NCBI GenBank assembly: GCA_018896875.1 | Contig: JAHILT010000038.1 | Coordinates: forward strand, 1 to 52,172 | DNA from: Patescibacteria group bacterium | GTDB taxonomy: Bacteria; Patescibacteriota; Minisyncoccia; UBA6257; 02-FULL-45-10c | Reading direction: 5' to 3' | Length of the DNA stretch: 52,172 nucleotides | Shown here: piece after piece, positions 16,435-24,121 of the stretch | Layout of the letters: each line of letters starts with the position of its first letter | Position numbering within the stretch: the stretch's first letter is position 1 | Notes under the pieces: model-generated | Databases searched by the model: none | What the model was told of the DNA's origin: nothing | Seen by the model: only the letters and a program-made list of their open reading frames with translations | Position numbers and translations under genes: made by a program

Positions 16435-16986
16435 ATGATAGAGAATGAAAATATATATATACGGGAAGCGCAAAAAGGAGACAGCGAGTCTTTTGCTGTG
16501 ATTTATAAACATTACGTTCCTCAAATATATCGATTTATTTTTTTTAGAGTATCGTCTAAAACAATTGCTGAAGACTTGACTCACGAATCATTCTTAAGCG
16601 CTTGGAAAAGCATTGGAAGCTATACTCAAAAAAATCTTTCTATCTCTAGCTGGCTTTATAGAATTGCCAGAAATAAAGTTATTGATCATTACCGAACCAA
16701 TAAAAAAAACACATCAATAGATACTGAAAATTTCAATGAAAACATTATTGGATTTTATGAGCAAGAAGACCCAGATATCAAACTTAATATTAATAAAATA
16801 ACATCCCTTATCAATCTTCTTAAAACCGAATACAAAGAAGTGATAATAATGAAATTTATAGAAGATTTAAGCCATAAAGAAATAGCTGAAGCATTAGATA
16901 AAAGTGAAGGAGCTATCAGATTAATACAACACAGAGCCATAAAATCATTAAAAGAATTATATGCAAGATCTAGAAAAAATAATTAA
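16435..16986 (+). CDS. ECF-type RNA polymerase sigma factor
   Basis: A 183-aa sigma-70 family protein with only regions 2 and 4. Region 2 (about residues 15-85) contains the -10 recognition segment AEDLTHESFLSAWKSI and SSWLYRIARNKVIDHYR. Region 4 (about 125-175) holds the helix-turn-helix LSHKEIAEALDKSEGAIRLIQHRAIKSLKEL. It directs polymerase to an alternative regulon. Its last 26 nt overlap the next gene, a small membrane protein in the place of an anti-sigma factor. Together they look like a membrane-signalled ECF switch. No clear Shine-Dalgarno precedes the start. Confidence 0.92.
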   Translation: MIENENIYIREAQKGDSESFAVIYKHYVPQIYRFIFFRVSSKTIAEDLTHESFLSAWKSIGSYTQKNLSISSWLYRIARNKVIDHYRTNKKNTSIDTENFNENIIGFYEQEDPDIKLNINKITSLINLLKTEYKEVIIMKFIEDLSHKEIAEALDKSEGAIRLIQHRAIKSLKELYARSRKNN

Positions 16987-17446
16987 ACAATTTAAAAAGG
17001 TAGGTCCATCGGAAGAATACAAAACGCAGTCCTTGCAGTTGATTTTAAATACGCCACAAAATCAAAAAAGTATAATCTCTATTAAAATCAAAGAGGTTTT
17101 GAAGTTTGGTCTTGCCTTAGGATTAACTGGGGCTCTTATCACAATTTCTCTAAGCGATGTTTTTTATACTCTTAACGCTAGATTCTTATCTCCTATATTT
17201 TTATCTAGCTTAAGCGAAGAAAATCTAAAAAAAGAAGCTGGTCAAATTGATATTAAAATCACCATATCAGAAGCTAAATATTATAGTGGGTCTCTTAATA
17301 AGGTAGCCGCTGCCCTAAATGAAGCTACCCAAAATGGTCCTGGGCATTTAAACTCTTCTATCTTAGAAAAAGAAATAAGAGGGTTAAATATTGACGAAGA
17401 AAATAACAATAATATTGACAAGCTTTTGAATAAGTTAATTTTATAA
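16961..17446 (+). CDS. Putative anti-sigma factor, membrane protein
   Basis: A 161-aa protein overlapping the sigma gene by 26 nt. A short cytoplasmic N-terminus (about 1-45) precedes one TM helix (about 48-67, FGLALGLTGALITISLSDVF) and a roughly 90-aa extracytoplasmic domain. Size, topology and coupling to the ECF gene fit a membrane anti-sigma. No zinc HxxxCxxC anti-sigma motif is present, so the assignment rests on context. The following gene, 10 nt later, encodes a secreted partner candidate. Confidence 0.7.
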   Translation: MQDLEKIIKQFKKVGPSEEYKTQSLQLILNTPQNQKSIISIKIKEVLKFGLALGLTGALITISLSDVFYTLNARFLSPIFLSSLSEENLKKEAGQIDIKITISEAKYYSGSLNKVAAALNEATQNGPGHLNSSILEKEIRGLNIDEENNNNIDKLLNKLIL

Positions 17447-17456
17447 AAGCAAAAGA

Positions 17457-18506
17457 ATGAAATCCAAAAAAATATTTAAACTGATTACAATAGCTATTAT
17501 ATCTTTGGTGGTATTGGGACTAACTTTACCACTATTAAATTTATATGCTCAAGAAAATCTTGAAGCTCCTCTTGGCGAAGTTATGAATAAATTAGATGAA
17601 TTAGTTGAACTTAAAGACGACGATACTCTCCCTGAAAAAGAAAAAGAAAAAAGAGAGATTTTGGTAAGACAAGAAATCCTTAATAAAATTGTAGACTTAT
17701 CTTTATTAGAGTTAGAAAATCTTGAAAATAGAATAAATTCTTTAAATTTAGAATTAGAGAATCAAGCTATCATAGCCGAAAAATTTTTAGAAATTTTAGA
17801 AAATAATAAAAAATACTCTAAAAACCTCAAAGAAGATAACGAGAAAAAAGATATAACATTAGACGAAGTTAAAAATCTCGCTCAAGAATATAAAGACTGG
17901 AGAGAAAATAATTATAGTAAATATGTCAAAAAAATATTTACTTTTATTTTAGTCTTTCAAGAAAAACGAGTTTTGGAAATTGCCAATACTAGACTAGATA
18001 AAATTATGTCTGATTTGGAAAGATTAGAAAAAGCCAATGTTTTAAAAAAAGAAGATACTTGGAAATTTATTAATGCATCCATAGACAACTTAGCTAATGC
18101 TCAGATTTCAAACAGTAAAGCAGAAACTATAATTATTAAACTTATAGAAAAAGAAATTATAAATGTAGCATCTTCTACTTTATTAATAATTAACGCTAAC
18201 ACAACAAAAACATTGGAGAAGCCCCTTGTGTCAGCCACTACCACAACAATGGCTACGACTACCGTAATCGCTGATATCCCAGAAGTTAGCACTAGTACCG
18301 TAGAAATAATTAACACAATAGGAGTAGCTAGTAGTACCGTAGAGACAATTAATATAACGGAAACTACTAGTAGTATCGAAGAAATCATTAACGAAGAAGA
18401 TGATGCTCGATCATTAATAGAGGTATCATTACAAGAGATTAAAAATGCCTATAATAATTTTATAAGTATTAGTAATAAAGTAAAACTTAAGTTAAAAATA
18501 AAATAA
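17457..18506 (+). CDS. Secreted/anchored coiled-coil protein (DUF5667-like)
   Basis: A 349-aa protein with an N-terminal signal or anchor (about residues 7-30, IAIISLVVLGLTLPLLNLYA). A long Glu/Lys/Leu-rich helical region follows (about 35-230). A Thr/Ser/Val-rich linker (about 245-310) has repeated STVE and TTTMATTTV segments, and a short helical tail ends the protein. CPR and other bacteria often have a helical exported protein behind an ECF sigma gene. Here it may be the sensor or the output of that switch. The operon ends at the terminator at 18527. Confidence 0.7.
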   Translation: MKSKKIFKLITIAIISLVVLGLTLPLLNLYAQENLEAPLGEVMNKLDELVELKDDDTLPEKEKEKREILVRQEILNKIVDLSLLELENLENRINSLNLELENQAIIAEKFLEILENNKKYSKNLKEDNEKKDITLDEVKNLAQEYKDWRENNYSKYVKKIFTFILVFQEKRVLEIANTRLDKIMSDLERLEKANVLKKEDTWKFINASIDNLANAQISNSKAETIIIKLIEKEIINVASSTLLIINANTTKTLEKPLVSATTTTMATTTVIADIPEVSTSTVEIINTIGVASSTVETINITETTSSIEEIINEEDDARSLIEVSLQEIKNAYNNFISISNKVKLKLKIK

Positions 18507-18526
18507 TTCAAAAACTCATTCTAATC

Positions 18527-18556
18527 AAAAAACCCCTTTTATAAAAGGGGTTTTTT
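18527..18556. terminator. Bidirectional terminator between the sigma operon and HU
   Basis: AAAAAACCCCTTTTATAAAA then GGGGTTTTTT forms an 8-bp core stem flanked by A and T tracts on both sides. It separates two convergent genes. Confidence 0.9.
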
Positions 18557-18572
18557 GATATTTTGAATTAAT

Positions 18573-18848
18573 TTAGTTTACAGCTTCTTTTAATGCTTTC
18601 GCTGCCTTAAATTTAGGTCTGATAGAAGCTTTAATTTGAATTTTTTCTCCTGTCTTAGGATTAATTCCTGCTCTTGCCGCACTTTTAGCAGTTCTAAAAA
18701 CACCGAAACCAGCAACCGCAACTTCTTCTCCTCTGCTAAGAGCTTTGATAATAGCGTCAAAAATTGCTTCTACTGCAATTTGCGCTTGTTTTTTTGTAGA
18801 TGTTTCAGCGGCCTTCATTACAACTTCAATTAAATTATCTTTTTTCAT
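18573..18848 (-). CDS. hup: HU family DNA-binding protein
   Basis: A 91-aa nucleoid protein of normal HU length. It starts MKKDNLIEVVMKAAETSTKKQA (dimer helices). The family signature GFGVFRTAKSAARAGINP and the DNA-contacting arm NPKTGEKIQIKASIRPKFKA are present. It bends and compacts DNA without strong sequence preference. It is monocistronic, convergent with the sigma operon, with a TATAAT about 37 nt upstream inside a long imperfect dyad. Confidence 0.95.
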   Translation of the reverse strand: MKKDNLIEVVMKAAETSTKKQAQIAVEAIFDAIIKALSRGEEVAVAGFGVFRTAKSAARAGINPKTGEKIQIKASIRPKFKAAKALKEAVN

Positions 18849-18867
18849 ACGCTTACGCTAATAATGC

Positions 18868-18972
18868 AAATATACAAATTATACTAATATTACGAATGAA
18901 TGCGAATTTTCGTTTTTATTATTCGTAGTCATTTGTTGATTGGTATCTATTCGTATATTGGTATATTTATTA
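18868..18972. repeat. Long imperfect dyad upstream of HU
   Basis: AAATATACAAATTATACTAA...TACGAATGAATGCGAAT on the left is matched, imperfectly, by the reverse complement of ATTCGTAGTCATTTG...ATTCGTATATTGG...TATATTT on the right. TTCGTA-type words recur. It would form a weak long hairpin covering the HU promoter region. Otherwise I see nothing coding in 18849-19096. Confidence 0.45.
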
Positions 18973-19030
18973 TTTTATACGACCTTTATCTAAGCCTATT
19001 CATGATAACAAATTTATTCGCTTTTGTTTA

Positions 19031-19095
19031 CCCCCACACCTATACATAAGTGTGAAAGCTTACCATCTTCATTGCGTTATAAATAGGTGTGGAGG
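19031..19095 (-). terminator. Terminator-like hairpin of rny, CCCCCACACCTAT family
   Basis: CCCCCACACCTAT on the left pairs with ATAGGTGTGGAGG on the right, with about 40 nt between them. Read on the minus strand it immediately follows the RNase Y stop codon and ends in GGGGGTAAACAAAAG. The arms match the perfect palindrome at 613-640, so this is probably a copy of that element with an expanded loop. Confidence 0.6.
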
Positions 19096-19096
19096 T

Positions 19097-20614
19097 TTAT
19101 CTAGCAACCTCTGTGGCTCTCAATTCTCTTATAACATTTACCTTAATTTCTCCGGGGTAATTCAAGTCAGCTTCTATTTTAGATGCTATGTTTTTAGCTA
19201 ATTGAATTGCTCCGAAATCATCTATTTTTTCTGGAACAACAAAAACTCTGACTTCTCGTCCTGCCGAAACAGCATAAGCATTTTTAACGCCATTAAAAGT
19301 CATTGCTATTTTCTCTAAATCTTGCAATCTCTTAATATAATTTTCCATCGTTCCTCTTCTAGCCCCCGGTCTAGCGGCAGAAATAATATCAGCAGCAGCT
19401 ATTATATATGACTCTGGAGAAGAAAAAGGATGTTCTTCGTGGTGAGAACTCATAGCATTAATAATTCTTTCATCAATATTATATTTCTTTAATAACTTCA
19501 TGCCTATTTCCACATGACTACCCTCAACTTCATGGTCAATAACTTTGCCTATATCGTGCAAAAGAGCCGCTTTTTTAGCAACATCTACATTTACGCCCAG
19601 CTCACTCGCAATCATAGCTGAGATATGAGCCATTTCTATAGAATGAATTAATACATTTTGCCCAAAGCTAGTTCTGAAATAAAGGCGACCTAAAAGTGTA
19701 ATAATCTCCTTAGGTAGCCCAACAACTCCGACTTCTAATACAGCATTATCTCCAATTTCATCAATTCTTTTATTAATCTCTTGCTTGGCCTCTTCAACTT
19801 TTTCTTCTATTTTCGCTGGCTGAATACGTCCATCTTTAACTAATTTTTCTAAAGATAATCTTGCTATCTCTCTTCTTATAGGATCAAAAGAGGATATAAT
19901 CACTCCGTCAGGTGTTTCATCAACAATAAATTCTACGCCAGTAAATCTTTCTAGGGCTCTGATATTTCTTCCTTCGCGACCAATAATTTTGCCCTTAAAT
20001 TCTTCGTCAGGCAATTGAAAAACGCTAGTAGTAATATCAGCTATATGAGAACGAGAATATCGTTGTATAGCGGTTGTAATAATATCTAGACTCTTTTTTT
20101 CTATTTCTTCTCGTTTGTCTTTTTCTAATTTCTGTAATATCTTAGAAAGTTCTATGTTGTGATCTTTTTTAATTTTTTCAAGAATTTGTTTTTTAGCATC
20201 ATCCACAGAAAGCCTAGCTACATTTTCTAGTTCGACCAATATTTGTTTACGCAATTCCTCAATTTTACTTTTCTCATCCTTAAACTCCGAAACATTTTTA
20301 TCTAAAGAATCTTTTTGATGAGCTATTTCTGAAAATTGCTTTTCTAAAGATTCTTCTTTTTTAAAAAGCCTTTCTTCAAGTTTTGTTAGCTGAGATTTTT
20401 TTTCCTTTTCTTCTTTTTTTACTTCCTCAAGCAAAAGAGAGGCCTTATCTTTGGCTTCCAAAATAATCTCCTTGGACTGATTTTGGCTTTGATCTAATTT
20501 TAATTTTATTTTTTCTTCTACTGACCCCGCCTGTTTAGATACTATAAGTTGACGAATAAAATAACCTAAAATAACAGCCAATACCAATGCAGGCCAAAAA
20601 ATTGCTGAATTCAT
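19097..20614 (-). CDS. rny: Ribonuclease Y
   Basis: A 505-aa membrane-tethered endoribonuclease that starts mRNA decay. It has an N-terminal TM helix (about residues 3-22), a long Lys/Glu coiled coil (about 30-190) and a KH RNA-binding domain (GKIIGREGRNIRALERFTGV, about 210). The HD catalytic domain follows (KKAALLHDIGKVIDHE, about 345-360, then SSHHEEHP). Length and order are standard for the family. With RNase J (26865) and PNPase (38624), the window carries the core of a Firmicutes-type degradosome. AGAGGA lies upstream of the start. Confidence 0.95.
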   Translation of the reverse strand: MNSAIFWPALVLAVILGYFIRQLIVSKQAGSVEEKIKLKLDQSQNQSKEIILEAKDKASLLLEEVKKEEKEKKSQLTKLEERLFKKEESLEKQFSEIAHQKDSLDKNVSEFKDEKSKIEELRKQILVELENVARLSVDDAKKQILEKIKKDHNIELSKILQKLEKDKREEIEKKSLDIITTAIQRYSRSHIADITTSVFQLPDEEFKGKIIGREGRNIRALERFTGVEFIVDETPDGVIISSFDPIRREIARLSLEKLVKDGRIQPAKIEEKVEEAKQEINKRIDEIGDNAVLEVGVVGLPKEIITLLGRLYFRTSFGQNVLIHSIEMAHISAMIASELGVNVDVAKKAALLHDIGKVIDHEVEGSHVEIGMKLLKKYNIDERIINAMSSHHEEHPFSSPESYIIAAADIISAARPGARRGTMENYIKRLQDLEKIAMTFNGVKNAYAVSAGREVRVFVVPEKIDDFGAIQLAKNIASKIEADLNYPGEIKVNVIRELRATEVAR

Positions 20615-20666
20615 AGTTTTTATAGTCCTCTAAATATTTCATTATTGATGAATTTCTTAGGAACCT

Positions 20667-20940
20667 GGATTCTATTTTAACAATAATTCCTAACGCGATA
20701 CTTGTAAATTTTATTCAAAACAAGAAGCAAGGAGGAAATTTATAACTTTAGTTATATTTCCGACGAGCGACGATGTTTGTGGATATAAATTTACAGTATC
20801 CCTTCGGGTTGCGGACTAAGATTGAAAATTTCTGTGTTATGCTTCCTCGCTGTAGTATAAACTACTAGCTCGTCAGCAAGCCTTGGAATTTTCAACTTAT
20901 TCTAGCAACGCGTTTGAGGATTATTATTAAAATAGAATCC
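20667..20940 (+). ncRNA. Element C copy 1: large structured RNA candidate
   Basis: A 14-bp perfect outer stem GGATTCTATTTTAA (20667-20680) / TTAAAATAGAATCC (20927-20940) continues inward with partly paired AATAAT/ATTATT and CGCG/CGCG. Internal helices include GTAAATTT/AAATTTAC, GGAAAT..AUUUCC, GACGAGC/GCTCGTC, TAGTA-TAAAC-TACTA and TTGAAAATTTC/GGAATTTTCAA. The copy at 51967 is almost identical inside and keeps one helix through a compensatory change. There is no ORF. The strand is assumed from the repeat orientation. It lies between divergent rny and gpmI. Confidence 0.75.
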
Positions 20941-20975
20941 TTATTAATTATTTATCTATTTTGTATTATAATTAG

Positions 20976-21237
20976 TAAAATGCAAAATGTAAATATCAAA
21001 AATCAAAATGACAAATAAAAAATGATAAATTAAAAAGAAAGATTTCATCATCTCGTCTTGCTTTATTTATTTATAATTTTAATATAAGAGAAATACAAAA
21101 TCTAGAAACCTAAATCTCCGTTGCAATTTATTCCCAAACTACCTATATTGGAAAAACGGAGATGACAGAAAAAATTTTTAATTTTTACATTGTCATTTTT
21201 CATTTTGATTTTTCAATTTTCAATTACTATTTAAAAA
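20976..21237 (+). repeat. Element E copy 1: long imperfect inverted repeat
   Basis: The left end has AAAATGCAAAATGTAAATAT then CAAAAATCAAAATGACAAAT. The right end reads, as reverse complement, ATAGTAATTGAAAATTGAAA then AATCAAAATGAAAAATGACA. The arms therefore form a long AT-rich dyad around a ~170-nt middle that has a CTCCGTT/AACGGAG hairpin. A second copy in opposite orientation is at 51634-51867. This fills the rest of the 20615-21301 gap; no ORF is seen. Confidence 0.6.
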
Positions 21238-21301
21238 TTCCAAGATTAATACAATTAAATAGACAACCTAATTAATAATAAGTAATCTAAATACCAATAC
21301 T

Positions 21302-22849
21302 ATGAAAAGACAATTAGTTTTAGCAATATTAGACGGATGGGGTATTGGAAAAAGAGATAATTCTAACCCAATACATATTCAAGGAACCCCAAATATAGAC
21401 TATATAAAAAGCCATTTTCCCGCTGGCTCTCTTCAAGCTTCTAGTATAGGAGTGGGCTTGCCATGGGGAGAAGAAGGAAACAGCGAAGTTGGGCATTTAA
21501 CAATAGGAGCTGGCAAAATTATATTCCAGCATTATCCTAGAATAAGCATGGCTATTCGTGATGAGTCTTTTTTTAAGAACAAGGTTCTTTTGGATACTAT
21601 AGATCATGCTAAAAAAAACAACGGCTCTTTTAATATTGCAGGCCTTTTGACCGATGCTAATATTCACGCCTCGTTAGAACATCTCTTGGCCCTTATTAAA
21701 CTTGCTAAAAAAACAGAAGTGAAATTAAAAATACATTTGTATACAGATGGGAAAGACAGTCCTTTAAAATCAGCTGGAGGATTACTCTTTAAGATAGAAT
21801 CTGAATTAAATTCTGATGTTAAGATAGCTAGTCTTGCTGGTCGTTATTATTCTTTAGACAGAGATAATCATTGGGATAGAACTCAAAAAGCTTATGATAC
21901 CTTGGTTGGTGATGGTCCTGTCACTAACGACTACAAGGAATCAATAGAAAAAAATTACCAAAGAAATTCAAGCGACGAATTTCTTACCCCTTGCGTTATT
22001 GGGCCAGAAGCTGACGGCGTCAAAGATGGAGACAGTTTATTCTTTTTTGATTTCCGAGAAGACAGCATTAGACAATTAGTTGAGCCATTCATTAATCCTA
22101 GTTTCGAAAAATTTCCTGTTAAAAAATTTACAAATCTTTACATTTCTACGATGACAGAGTATTCGCCTATGTTTAATCTTCCCGTTGCCTTTCCTCAGGA
22201 AAAAGTAGAAAATTCTTTAGGCAAAATAATTTCTGAAAATAATAAATCTCAATTACGCATTGCCGAATCTGATAAATATGCTCATGTCACCAAATTTTTT
22301 AATGGATTACAAGATAAACCCTTTCTCAATGAATTTAGAATCTTAGTTCCTTCTAAAAATGTTGCTCGTCATGACAGTGCCCCAGAAATGAGAGCCAATG
22401 AAATCACTAATCGTATTATTCAAGCCATAGAAGAAAATTCATTTGATTTTATTCTCGTAAATTACGCCAATACCGATATTATGGGACATACGGGAAACTT
22501 TGACGCAGGAATGATTGCTGTAAAAACAATAGACGAAGAAATAGGTAGATTATATAAAAAAACATTAGAAAATAATGACATTCTAGTAATTACTGCTGAT
22601 CACGGCAATATAGAAAAAATGAGAGATCCATTAACCGGCAAAGCAACCACTGGACACGATTGCTCTCCTGTTCCTATTTATATAATAGCCAAAGAATTTT
22701 TGAGAAATAAAACAGAAAGGGAGACTTTTGAGTCTGAAAAAACAACAGTAGGCATACTTTCGGACGTAGCCCCCACGGTTTTGAAATTAATGAATATTCC
22801 CAAACCAAAAGAAATGACAGGACAGGACCTTTTGCCGTTTTTAAAATAA
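21302..22849 (+). CDS. gpmI: 2,3-bisphosphoglycerate-independent phosphoglycerate mutase
   Basis: A 515-aa Mn-dependent enzyme interconverting 3- and 2-phosphoglycerate in glycolysis. The alkaline-phosphatase-like metal motifs are present: LAILDGWGIG at the N-terminus, catalytic Ser in GEEGNSEVGHLTIGAG (about residue 62), and the C-terminal TADHGNIEKM and GHDCSPVPIY. Its length matches the usual ~510 aa. It is monocistronic, with a stem-loop terminator at 22901. The other glycolytic gene in the window is the PGI/PMI-type isomerase at 25734. Confidence 0.97.
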   Translation: MKRQLVLAILDGWGIGKRDNSNPIHIQGTPNIDYIKSHFPAGSLQASSIGVGLPWGEEGNSEVGHLTIGAGKIIFQHYPRISMAIRDESFFKNKVLLDTIDHAKKNNGSFNIAGLLTDANIHASLEHLLALIKLAKKTEVKLKIHLYTDGKDSPLKSAGGLLFKIESELNSDVKIASLAGRYYSLDRDNHWDRTQKAYDTLVGDGPVTNDYKESIEKNYQRNSSDEFLTPCVIGPEADGVKDGDSLFFFDFREDSIRQLVEPFINPSFEKFPVKKFTNLYISTMTEYSPMFNLPVAFPQEKVENSLGKIISENNKSQLRIAESDKYAHVTKFFNGLQDKPFLNEFRILVPSKNVARHDSAPEMRANEITNRIIQAIEENSFDFILVNYANTDIMGHTGNFDAGMIAVKTIDEEIGRLYKKTLENNDILVITADHGNIEKMRDPLTGKATTGHDCSPVPIYIIAKEFLRNKTERETFESEKTTVGILSDVAPTVLKLMNIPKPKEMTGQDLLPFLK

Positions 22850-22867
22850 TTCCTCACTAAAACCGCT

Positions 22868-22889
22868 CCTTCGGCGGGCTCAGGACAAG
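22868..22889. repeat. CCTTCG-n-GCTCAGGACAAG short repeat
   Basis: CCTTCGGCGGGCTCAGGACA then AG is a variant of the palindromic repeat found inside thrC at 29798-29822 (CCTTCGACAAGCTCAGGACA then AG). It lies between the gpmI stop codon and its terminator. Its GC content is well above the surroundings. Confidence 0.75.
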
Positions 22890-22900
22890 TATTTCAAGCC

Positions 22901-22939
22901 ATTTCCAACGGCTCAATATATGAGCCGTTGGAAATTTTA
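22901..22939 (+). terminator. Terminator of gpmI
   Basis: ATTTCCAACGGCTCA, a 5-nt loop ATATA, and the exact reverse complement TGAGCCGTTGGAAAT are followed by TTTT. Confidence 0.88.
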
Positions 22940-22985
22940 AATCTTAATCTTAAAATCACGCTTGCATATTTAAATAAAAATAGCG

Positions 22986-22991
22986 TAGAAT
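22986..22991 (+). promoter_or_regulatory. -10 box of the 107-aa gene, leaderless
   Basis: TAGAAT ends 6 nt before the ATG at 22998, with TTGCAT 15 nt upstream as a possible -35. No Shine-Dalgarno sequence is present. Confidence 0.5.
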
Positions 22992-22997
22992 AAAAAT

Positions 22998-23321
22998 ATG
23001 AATATAGATAAACTAATAAAAGAGGTTAATAACCAAAATAAAAATGTTGAAAATGGAGATAATAAAAAAGAAATTCCTCCTGTCTTAAGAATGGATCAAT
23101 TAATTGACGAATCTTCTGAAAAAAATATAGAAGAAACAATAAATGAATTAAAGGATCTTCTTAATAAACACGAAGAGTTAAAAAAAGAACTTAACGACAA
23201 AATAGAATGGGACAACAAAATGGCTAAAACTAAACAAGAAAACGGCAATGTAGAAGAACGACATAAGGCCATAGAAAAACTTAGATTACTAGCAAAAATA
23301 GGAAGATCTATAAATTTGTAA
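22998..23321 (+). CDS. Small hypothetical coiled-coil protein
   Basis: A 107-aa, highly charged, soluble protein. The N-terminal half is Asn/Lys/Glu-rich. Residues about 45-80 (EETINELKDLLNKHEELKKELNDKIEW) have leucine heptads typical of a coiled coil. No known family. The start is chosen because TAGAAT lies 6 nt upstream, a spacing shared with other leaderless genes in this window. Its neighbours are gpmI's terminator and element B copy 2, so it is probably a stand-alone unit. Confidence 0.65.
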   Translation: MNIDKLIKEVNNQNKNVENGDNKKEIPPVLRMDQLIDESSEKNIEETINELKDLLNKHEELKKELNDKIEWDNKMAKTKQENGNVEERHKAIEKLRLLAKIGRSINL

Positions 23322-23334
23322 TATATATACGAAT

Positions 23335-23480
23335 AAATTTCATCCCCCACATAACAAAGACTGATAAAATATAAATTTAGATATTGCAAAAAACAATGAA
23401 TAAGTCGCAAAAAAATAATTTAACAATATTGATCACGAAAGCTTAGCTTTTGGGTCTTTGTTATGTGGGGGATGAAATTT
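23335..23480 (+). repeat. Element B copy 2: 27-bp perfect inverted repeat including a start codon
   Basis: The left arm, 23335-23361 (AAATTTCATCCCCC then ACATAACAAAGAC), is the exact reverse complement of 23454-23480. About 92 nt separate the arms. The right arm contains GGGGGATGAAATTT, so the start codon and first codons of the holin-like gene are fully inside the stem. The arm base pairs differ from copy 1 (C-G runs) but pairing is kept. Inside are AATAAGTCG, shared with copy 3, and a small AAAGC-TTA-GCTTT hairpin. Confidence 0.85.
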
Positions 23481-23834
23481 TTATCTAGAATAATATTCTT
23501 TTTTTTGGTTAATTTAATTGGATTAATAGTGGCTTCGTATTTTATAGAAGGATTTTCTGTAGTTCCAAATTTTGAGAACTTATTAATTCTTACCTGTATT
23601 TTTACAGTAATTAATATCTTGATTAAACCTATATTAAAGTTTGTTTTCTCTCCTTTTATCATTTTGACGATGGGCTTGTTTAGCTTAGTAATCAATGCTA
23701 CAATGTTAAAACTTCTTGATATTTGGTCTATAAGTATTACTATTTCTGGAATTCAAGCTTTAATTTACGCAACCTTAATTATCACAATAATAAACTTATC
23801 ATTAACTTTTGTAGCTAAATCTTCATTTAAATAA
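23472..23834 (+). CDS. Phage holin family (PF04020-like) membrane protein
   Basis: About 120 aa with four hydrophobic helices. The pattern of an N-terminal NLIGLIVASYFIEGFSV, the TVINILIKPILKF motif and LFSLVINATML marks the widespread small membrane family annotated 'phage holin family protein'. It is chromosomal in many bacteria and its function is uncertain. I take ATG 23472, in the right arm of element B, as the start; an in-frame ATG three codons earlier is in the same arm. It is joined directly to secG with no spacer. Confidence 0.85.
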   Translation: MKFLSRIIFFFLVNLIGLIVASYFIEGFSVVPNFENLLILTCIFTVINILIKPILKFVFSPFIILTMGLFSLVINATMLKLLDIWSISITISGIQALIYATLIITIINLSLTFVAKSSFK

Positions 23835-24047
23835 ATGTCTGCTATATCTATCGCGCAAATAATAGTCTCTATTCTCCTTATCATCACCATTCTTTTACAA
23901 GAAAGATCATCGGGATTGTCTGGTGTTTTTGGTGGAGATAGCGAATTTTATCATACTAGACGAGGATTAGAAAAAATTATTTTTTGGAGCACTATTGTAT
24001 TTGCTATTACTTTTGGAGTGCTTTCTCTTATTTCAGGATTGTCATAA
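23835..24047 (+). CDS. secG: Preprotein translocase subunit SecG
   Basis: A 70-aa protein with two TM helices (about residues 4-22 and 48-67). They flank the conserved cytoplasmic loop LLQERSSGLSGVFGGDSEFYHTRRGLEK, typical of SecG. It assists SecYEG-mediated export. Its ATG begins at the base after the upstream stop codon, so translation is coupled to the holin-like gene. Confidence 0.92.
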   Translation: MSAISIAQIIVSILLIITILLQERSSGLSGVFGGDSEFYHTRRGLEKIIFWSTIVFAITFGVLSLISGLS

Positions 24048-24052
24048 AAAAA

Positions 24053-24114
24053 TAAATCCCACGCTTAAGCAATATTGTCATTACGTCAATTCGTACTAAA
24101 AAGTGCGGGATAAA
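24053..24114. repeat. ATCCCACGCTT hairpin related to element B
   Basis: AATCCCACGCTT (24055-24065 area) pairs with AAGTGCGGGAT (24101-24111), with one mismatch and one G-U pair. The loop is about 35 nt. The flanks ATAAATCCC and GGGATAAAT match the hairpin at 6317-6356. It lies 8 nt upstream of the solute-binding protein gene. Confidence 0.6.
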
Positions 24115-24121
24115 TAATAGG

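Noticed and set aside
20667..20940. RNase P RNA, tmRNA or SRP RNA for element C
   Set aside because: None of the universally conserved core sequences is present, and these are single-copy genes whereas C occurs twice in 52 kb.
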